From assembly GCA_016875165.1 (NCBI GenBank), contig VGSF01000005.1:1-64000 (forward strand): a stretch of 64,000 nucleotides of DNA. Reading direction: 5' to 3'. Shown here one piece after another: positions 59,078 to 64,000 of this stretch. The DNA is from Deltaproteobacteria bacterium. GTDB taxonomy: Bacteria > Desulfobacterota > SM23-61. A program made the translations under genes and the position numbers. Within the stretch, counting starts at the first letter, position 1. Each line of letters starts with the position of its first letter. A model generated the notes under the pieces. The model worked only from the letters and a program-made list of their open reading frames with translations. It did no database searches and was not told where the DNA came from.

Positions 59078-59335
59078 TTATTTTTTATGTGTTTTTAAAT
59101 ATTGTTTAAGGGCCAGCTCGACCTGCTGGGCCATCCCTTGAATTTCTTTTTTTTCGGAATACCACTTGTAGGAAAAATAGATTCCCCCAAATAGGATCAG
59201 CACGGACAAGATAACGGCCACTTCCCTGAATATTCTCTTAGGAATTGAAGGGGAAAAAAGCAGCCCTAAGAGACCAATACTCAAGAAGATGCCCATTCCT
59301 AAAGCAAAGAAAAGCCAAACGGTTTCGTACAGCAT
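59078..59335 (-). CDS. Small two-TM membrane protein, unknown function
   Basis: MLYETVWLFFALGMGIFLSIGLLGLLF plus second TM; start 59335 preferred over 59386. Confidence 0.5.
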   Translation of the reverse strand: MLYETVWLFFALGMGIFLSIGLLGLLFSPSIPKRIFREVAVILSVLILFGGIYFSYKWYSEKKEIQGMAQQVELALKQYLKTHKK

Positions 59336-59390
59336 GGGGAATACTCCTCTTTTAAAGTGGCCGGTTGATTTCCAGCCGCTTTTCAATTTT

Positions 59391-59783
59391 TTATTCTCCC
59401 ACTTTATTTGCCTCGGGGAAAACCAGTTTTTGCATCAGAATCCTTAATTCTTCCAGGTGAATGGGTTTTTCTAAATAAGCATCCGCCCCTCTTCCCAACA
59501 CCCTTCGATAAACTTCTTCGCTTCCGAAAGCCGTGATCACAATGATCAAGGATTGCGGCTGAAGTTTTTTTAGTCCGGGGAGAATGTCCAACCCGCTCAG
59601 CCCAGGCATGCGAATGTCGGTAATGATGAGGTCGAAGTTTTCTTTGGCCAGTTTGCGAAACGCTTCCGAACCATCATAAGCAGTGTTGACTTCAAACTCT
59701 TCTCCGTCGATAAAATCTTTTAGTAAAGACCTCATCTCCGCATCATCTTCGATCACCAAAATTCTCTTCTTCCGTGGGGCCAT
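59391..59783 (-). CDS. Single-domain response regulator
   Basis: RILVIEDDAEMRSLLKDFI, LIITDIRMPGLSGLD, AYLEKPI receiver motifs. Confidence 0.9.
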   Translation of the reverse strand: MAPRKKRILVIEDDAEMRSLLKDFIDGEEFEVNTAYDGSEAFRKLAKENFDLIITDIRMPGLSGLDILPGLKKLQPQSLIIVITAFGSEEVYRRVLGRGADAYLEKPIHLEELRILMQKLVFPEANKVGE

Positions 59784-59946
59784 TTTTACTATCCTTCAAC
59801 AGAATTCCATATCAGAAGAAAAAGTGGTTTTACCGCTTTAAGCGCTCAAATCTCGGCCAGAGATAACTACAATTCCCCTGAACAGTCATTGACAGAATAT
59901 GCAATAGAGATGCCCAAAGCAGTAAAAATTTCTTCTTATTTTTCAA

Positions 59947-60113
59947 TTAATTAGTTTTCATCCGGAAACACCATTTTTCTCCTCCCCCTCGATGGGGGAG
60001 GATGAAGGTGGGGGTGATTATGACTCGGAATTTCAAGACCTTCTATCTTTACCCCCCTCACCCCAACCCTCTCCCGCAAGGGGAGAGGGGGTTTCCGGAT
60101 GGAAACTAACTAA
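59947..60113. repeat. Element with ~23-bp TIRs TTAATTAGTTTTCATCCGGAAAC
   Basis: 59947-59969 versus reverse complement at 60091-60113 (GTTTCCGGATGGAAACTAACTAA). Confidence 0.8.
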
Positions 60114-60247
60114 TTTAATTTACTGGGTTCCCGCTTTCGCGGGAATGACAAAAAGAAGGGAATTTTGACTTTTTACGACGTCATTACCATTGAGGAAAAA
60201 AGAAACAATCTGGGGCAAAATGGGGCAGTTTGGATTTTAAGATGAGC

Positions 60248-61603
60248 TTACAGCTCTTGGAGTTTTCGGTAAAGTGTTTTTCGATCAAGGCTTAAGATTT
60301 CCGCGGCTCTCGTTTTATTTCCTCCGACTTCAATGAGGACCCTCCGGATATATTCTTTTTCTAATTGATCCATTGTATATTTTTCTCCTAAAGCTTTCTC
60401 AATAAGGTTACCATCAGCCCCTTGGATCATAAGGGTTGGCAAATCCTCTGGAAGAATTATTTCCTGCTGGCTCAGAGTGATCGCCCTCTCCATGACATTT
60501 TCCAATTCCCGTACATTGCCCGGCCACGAATAATTCAATATAATTTTAAGGGCCTCTTCAGAAACGCCTGAAATTTTCTTTTTCAGGTCATTATTAATTT
60601 TTTTGATGAAATGCTGGATGAGAAGAGGAATATCCTCTCTTCTTTGACGGAGAGGTGGCAATTCAATATCGATCACCTTCAATCGATAAAAGAGATCCTC
60701 CCGAAATCGTCCCTCCTGGATCAGAAATTTGATATCCCGGTTCGAGGCAGAAATGATACGCACATCAATGGAATAAGAACTCGTGCCTCCCAGAGGTCGA
60801 ACTTCTTTGTCTTCGATTACTCGGAGCAACTTTGCTTGCAAGGTATAAGGCATCTCTGTGATTTCGTCCAAAAAGAGCGTCCCCTCATGGGCTTTAGAAA
60901 TCAGCCCTTTCTTATCTGCCTTGGCATCGGTAAAAGCGCCCTTCTTATAGCCGAACAATTCACTTTCAATAAGCGTTTCCGGGATGGCCGCACAATTAAC
61001 GGCGATGAAGGGACCTTCTTTCCTGCAGCCATTGTAATGTATGGCCTTGGCGACCAATTCTTTTCCTGTGCCGCTTTCCCCGGTGAGCAGGACATTGCTG
61101 GATGTGTTACTGATCCTTTCAATAAGTCCATAAATGCTTTGCATGGGGTAACTTTTTCCGACGAGGTTATGGAATTGGTATCGAGACTCTATCTCCTTCT
61201 TTAACCGCATCACTTCTTTTTTTAACAGGCGATTTTCCAGGGATTTCTTCACAGTTAGGACAAGTTCATCCATTTGAAAGGGTTTGGTGATATAGTCGTA
61301 AGCACCCAACTTCATCGCCTGGATGGCTGATTCAATGGTTCCAAAGGCTGTAATGATGACCACCGGCGTAAGGGGTGCTATTTTCTTAACTTCCTCAAGA
61401 AGGTCCAGACCCTTCAACCCTTCCATTTTTAAATCGGTGATGATAACATCAAATTCTTCTTTTTTAATGATCTTTGCAGCTTCTAAACTACTGCCAATGG
61501 TGAGGACAGAGAATCCTTCGCCCGTCAGAAAATCGGAGAGCAATTTACACATCTCCAGATCATCATCGACGGCTAAAACTCTATAACCTTTATCTTCCAC
61601 CAT
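60248..61603 (-). CDS. NtrC-type sigma-54-dependent response regulator
   Basis: Receiver, GESGTGKELVAKAIH, ELFGYKKGAFTDA, Fis HTH NKTRAAEILSLDRKTLYRKLQEL. Confidence 0.93.
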   Translation of the reverse strand: MVEDKGYRVLAVDDDLEMCKLLSDFLTGEGFSVLTIGSSLEAAKIIKKEEFDVIITDLKMEGLKGLDLLEEVKKIAPLTPVVIITAFGTIESAIQAMKLGAYDYITKPFQMDELVLTVKKSLENRLLKKEVMRLKKEIESRYQFHNLVGKSYPMQSIYGLIERISNTSSNVLLTGESGTGKELVAKAIHYNGCRKEGPFIAVNCAAIPETLIESELFGYKKGAFTDAKADKKGLISKAHEGTLFLDEITEMPYTLQAKLLRVIEDKEVRPLGGTSSYSIDVRIISASNRDIKFLIQEGRFREDLFYRLKVIDIELPPLRQRREDIPLLIQHFIKKINNDLKKKISGVSEEALKIILNYSWPGNVRELENVMERAITLSQQEIILPEDLPTLMIQGADGNLIEKALGEKYTMDQLEKEYIRRVLIEVGGNKTRAAEILSLDRKTLYRKLQEL

Positions 61604-63087
61604 TATCCGACCCTTTGAGAAGCGGGAAGATAAATTTTAAACACAGACCCTTTCCCGATCTCGCTCTCCACTTCGATCCATCCTTCATGATCTTGGACAA
61701 TGCCTTGACTTAAAGTTAAGCCGAGTCCAGTCCCTTTTTCCTTTTCTTTCGTCGTAAAAAATGGCTGGAAAATGTTTTCCATTACTTCCTTCTCGATCCC
61801 CACTCCCGTATCTTCAACAAAAACCTCCACATATTGTCGCTGGGCAGCCTCCAGACCCGCCTTTGAAATCCACTTCGGCGAAGCTGAAAGACGAAGCGTC
61901 CCCCCTTGGGGCATGGACTGAACCGCATTGAGGAGGATATTCAAGAAGACTTGTTGAAGCTGATCTGAATCTCCAGTCACGAGGGGAAGGTTTTCTTTTA
62001 TATCCTTGGCCACTTTCACCTTTTGCTTTTGAATCTGGTGGTCGATAAAATCAAGGGTGGTTTCTAAAAGGAGGCTTATCTCCAGAGGCCTCCGCTCGGG
62101 TTTCTTTTTTCTGACGAACCCGAGAAGTTGTTGAATGATCTTTGTAATCCTACCGGTTTGCAGGAGGATGACATCCAAATTTTTTTGAGTCTCCTCTTTG
62201 TTCTCGAGCCTTCGCTTCATCAAATCTGCTCGCCCACTGATGATATTTAAAGGAGTTCCGAACTCATGCGCCAGTTCTGAAGCCAATTGACCGATGGTGG
62301 CCAATTTCTCAGACTGCCGCAGATTCCGTTCCAGCTCCAATTTAATTTCCATTTCCTGGATCATTTTTTCCTGAGCGTTTCTTAAATCCACGGCCATCTG
62401 ATTGAATGCCTGGGCCAATTCAGAGATTTCGTCTCCTTTTTTCATATCAATCCGGGTATTCAATTGGCCTTTAGCCATTTGCTTAATCCCATCCATGAGC
62501 TGAAATATAGGAAGGGTAATCCATTTTCTTGTGATAAAAAAAATCAATACCACAGTCCCGCCAATGAGCACTAAGATGGTAATAAAAATGGTCCATTTTG
62601 CTTGTCTAATTTCCTCTTCAACAAAAGTCGTTTTCTGAAGGATGGCGACCCCGCCGATATTCTTTCCCCTTTTGTCTTTGAGGGGAAAAGCATAAGAAAA
62701 AATGGAAGTTTTTTTGTAGCCCCCAAATTCTTCTTGAGGATTATCCTCTTTGATGGACCTATTGATCAACTCCAAGAAGGGCTCGATTCTCATCTCTAAT
62801 GATTGGGACCACACGAGGAAATCTTTATGGGGATGGTAGACGATAACCCCCAATGTCTTTTCATATTTTTCAATGGAATTGATGAGATATTGAACATACT
62901 CCCTCTCTCTCAGGGGCGAGATCTTTTCGAGGGATATCTTCAGTGTCTGGCTAATCCCCATCACCTCTACCTTCATCTTCCGAATAAGGATCTCCCTTCG
63001 AGATATGACATGGAAAAACCCATACCCTGATAGGACGAAAATAATGATCAAGGATAGACCAAGAGTCAGCTTGGTGCCGAGTCTCAA
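61603..63087 (-). CDS. Membrane sensor histidine kinase (HAMP, HisKA, HATPase)
   Basis: HAMP region, ELAHEFGTPLNIISGRADLM H-box, VEDTGVGIEKEVMENIFQPFFTTKEKEKGTGLGLTLSQGIV. Confidence 0.93.
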   Translation of the reverse strand: MRLGTKLTLGLSLIIIFVLSGYGFFHVISRREILIRKMKVEVMGISQTLKISLEKISPLREREYVQYLINSIEKYEKTLGVIVYHPHKDFLVWSQSLEMRIEPFLELINRSIKEDNPQEEFGGYKKTSIFSYAFPLKDKRGKNIGGVAILQKTTFVEEEIRQAKWTIFITILVLIGGTVVLIFFITRKWITLPIFQLMDGIKQMAKGQLNTRIDMKKGDEISELAQAFNQMAVDLRNAQEKMIQEMEIKLELERNLRQSEKLATIGQLASELAHEFGTPLNIISGRADLMKRRLENKEETQKNLDVILLQTGRITKIIQQLLGFVRKKKPERRPLEISLLLETTLDFIDHQIQKQKVKVAKDIKENLPLVTGDSDQLQQVFLNILLNAVQSMPQGGTLRLSASPKWISKAGLEAAQRQYVEVFVEDTGVGIEKEVMENIFQPFFTTKEKEKGTGLGLTLSQGIVQDHEGWIEVESEIGKGSVFKIYLPASQRVG

Positions 63088-63344
63088 ACCCCCGCCTCCT
63101 TTGACTCATTTTTTGAATGTAATTTACCCTTTTAGATTTGAAAAGTCAAAATTAATTCCCTTGTAATGTCTCGGAATGTAGCAGAATGCAACGGCCTAGG
63201 CTATCTTTCCCCAAACCGTTGTGATAAAATCCTACCCAAAGTTTGCCTTATTTCTTGTAATTATAACATTTTTTCTCTGTAGTAAGTTTGGCTCTCTCTT
63301 TGCAAAGAGCCTTATCGAATTGAAAATTTTCACCATTCAATAAG

Positions 63345-63537
63345 GATGGCTTCGTAAAAAGTCGTCACTCCGGCTTGCCTGTGCCTGGCAGACAGGTGAA
63401 AACCGGAGTCCAGAAAACTAATAACTATTTGAATCCCGCTCCGAGCGGGACTGGATTCCGGCTGAAGTTTACCCCGTACTTGATACGGGGCCGGAATGAC
63501 AGAAAAACGTATTTTCAGACTTTTTACGAGATCATCA
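63345..63537 (-). repeat. CGTAAAAAGTC-terminated element, copy D3 (inverted)
   Basis: GATGGCTTCGTAAAAAGTC ... GACTTTTTACGAGATCATC; core is the reverse complement of D1/D2. Confidence 0.82.
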
Positions 63538-63556
63538 TCTATAATAAGGAGAAAAT

Positions 63557-64000
63557 ATGAAAGGACGAGGAAGTGGTATCCTTCTCCACCTGACTTCTTT
63601 GCCTTCCCCGTTTGGCATTGGGGACATGGGGCTTTGGGCTTATCGTTTCGTTGATTTTCTCGCCGAAACCAAACAGAGTTTTTGGCAAATCCTCCCCTTC
63701 AACCCAACCGACCCCATTCATAACCATTCTCCCTATCACAGTACCTCCGCTTTTGCCGGAAATCCGTTGCTTATCAGCCCTAATCTTTTGCTCCTGGATG
63801 ATTTGCTTTCCCAATCCGATCTAAAAGCTGTACCGGAATTCCCGGTGGAAAAAGTTGATTATCAGCAGGCGCTTGATTACAAGGCGGGGCTTTGGTCCCG
63901 CGCCTTCGGACGTTTCGCAAGCAAAGGAAAGAATGATGAATATGATAGATTTTGTTTAGAACATTCTCCCTGGCTTGATGACTTCGCTCTCTTTACGGCT
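63557..64000 (+). CDS. malQ: 4-alpha-glucanotransferase, 5' part (runs off window end)
   Basis: ATG at 63557 with gaga SD-like context; open to window end; MKGRGSGILLHLTSLPSPFGIGDMGLWAYRFVDFLAETKQSFWQILPFNPTD is MalQ-like. Confidence 0.88.
   Translation, partial: MKGRGSGILLHLTSLPSPFGIGDMGLWAYRFVDFLAETKQSFWQILPFNPTDPIHNHSPYHSTSAFAGNPLLISPNLLLLDDLLSQSDLKAVPEFPVEKVDYQQALDYKAGLWSRAFGRFASKGKNDEYDRFCLEHSPWLDDFALFTA

Noticed and set aside
63345-63537. Factor-independent terminator between histidine kinase and malQ
   Set aside because: The palindromic sequence is a dispersed CGTAAAAAGTC element rather than a simple hairpin plus T tract

Overview
64 kb window, GC-moderate, bacterial. The gene content (split oxoacid:ferredoxin oxidoreductase, ATP-citrate lyase, split methylmalonyl-CoA mutase, many FeS proteins) suggests an anaerobic Desulfobacterota/deltaproteobacterial-type genome; the host is inferred, not shown. 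Left part (1-34 kb): central carbon, acyl-CoA and amino-acid metabolism. This includes acetyl-CoA hydrolase/transferase, korABDC, MmgE/PrpD, aminotransferase-hom-apgM, TctABC, AclAB with a divergent PrpR-like sigma54 activator, methylmalonyl-CoA mutase, CaiB and gdhA. Right part (34-64 kb): a dense alpha-glucan/trehalose/compatible-solute and ion-homeostasis region. It holds a KaiC-like/PPDK_N fusion, an MscS-like channel, a glucosylglycerate-synthase-like GT, TreS-maltokinase, a 5'-truncated TreT, a GlgM-like GT4, two cation/proton antiporters, PfkB, GH65 phosphorylase, a beta-PGM/OtsB fusion, baeRF3, NfeD, a two-component system and the start of MalQ. The most notable non-coding signal is a superfamily of MITE-like elements. 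They share ~23-bp terminal inverted repeats (GTAACAsTTTAGC..TTTGAAAA) and mostly perfect or near-perfect 8-bp target duplications, but carry at least three unrelated cores. The GTAA ends plus 8-bp duplications match IS66-type mobilisation in trans. The seven ~267-bp copies are all in + orientation, and six sit just after (or overlap) the stop codon of a + strand gene. Other signals: a candidate ANTAR-type antitermination leader before gdhA (a GAF-ANTAR protein is encoded in the window), and gene debris including an internally deleted second GH65 copy. No tRNA, rRNA or CRISPR array was recognised.
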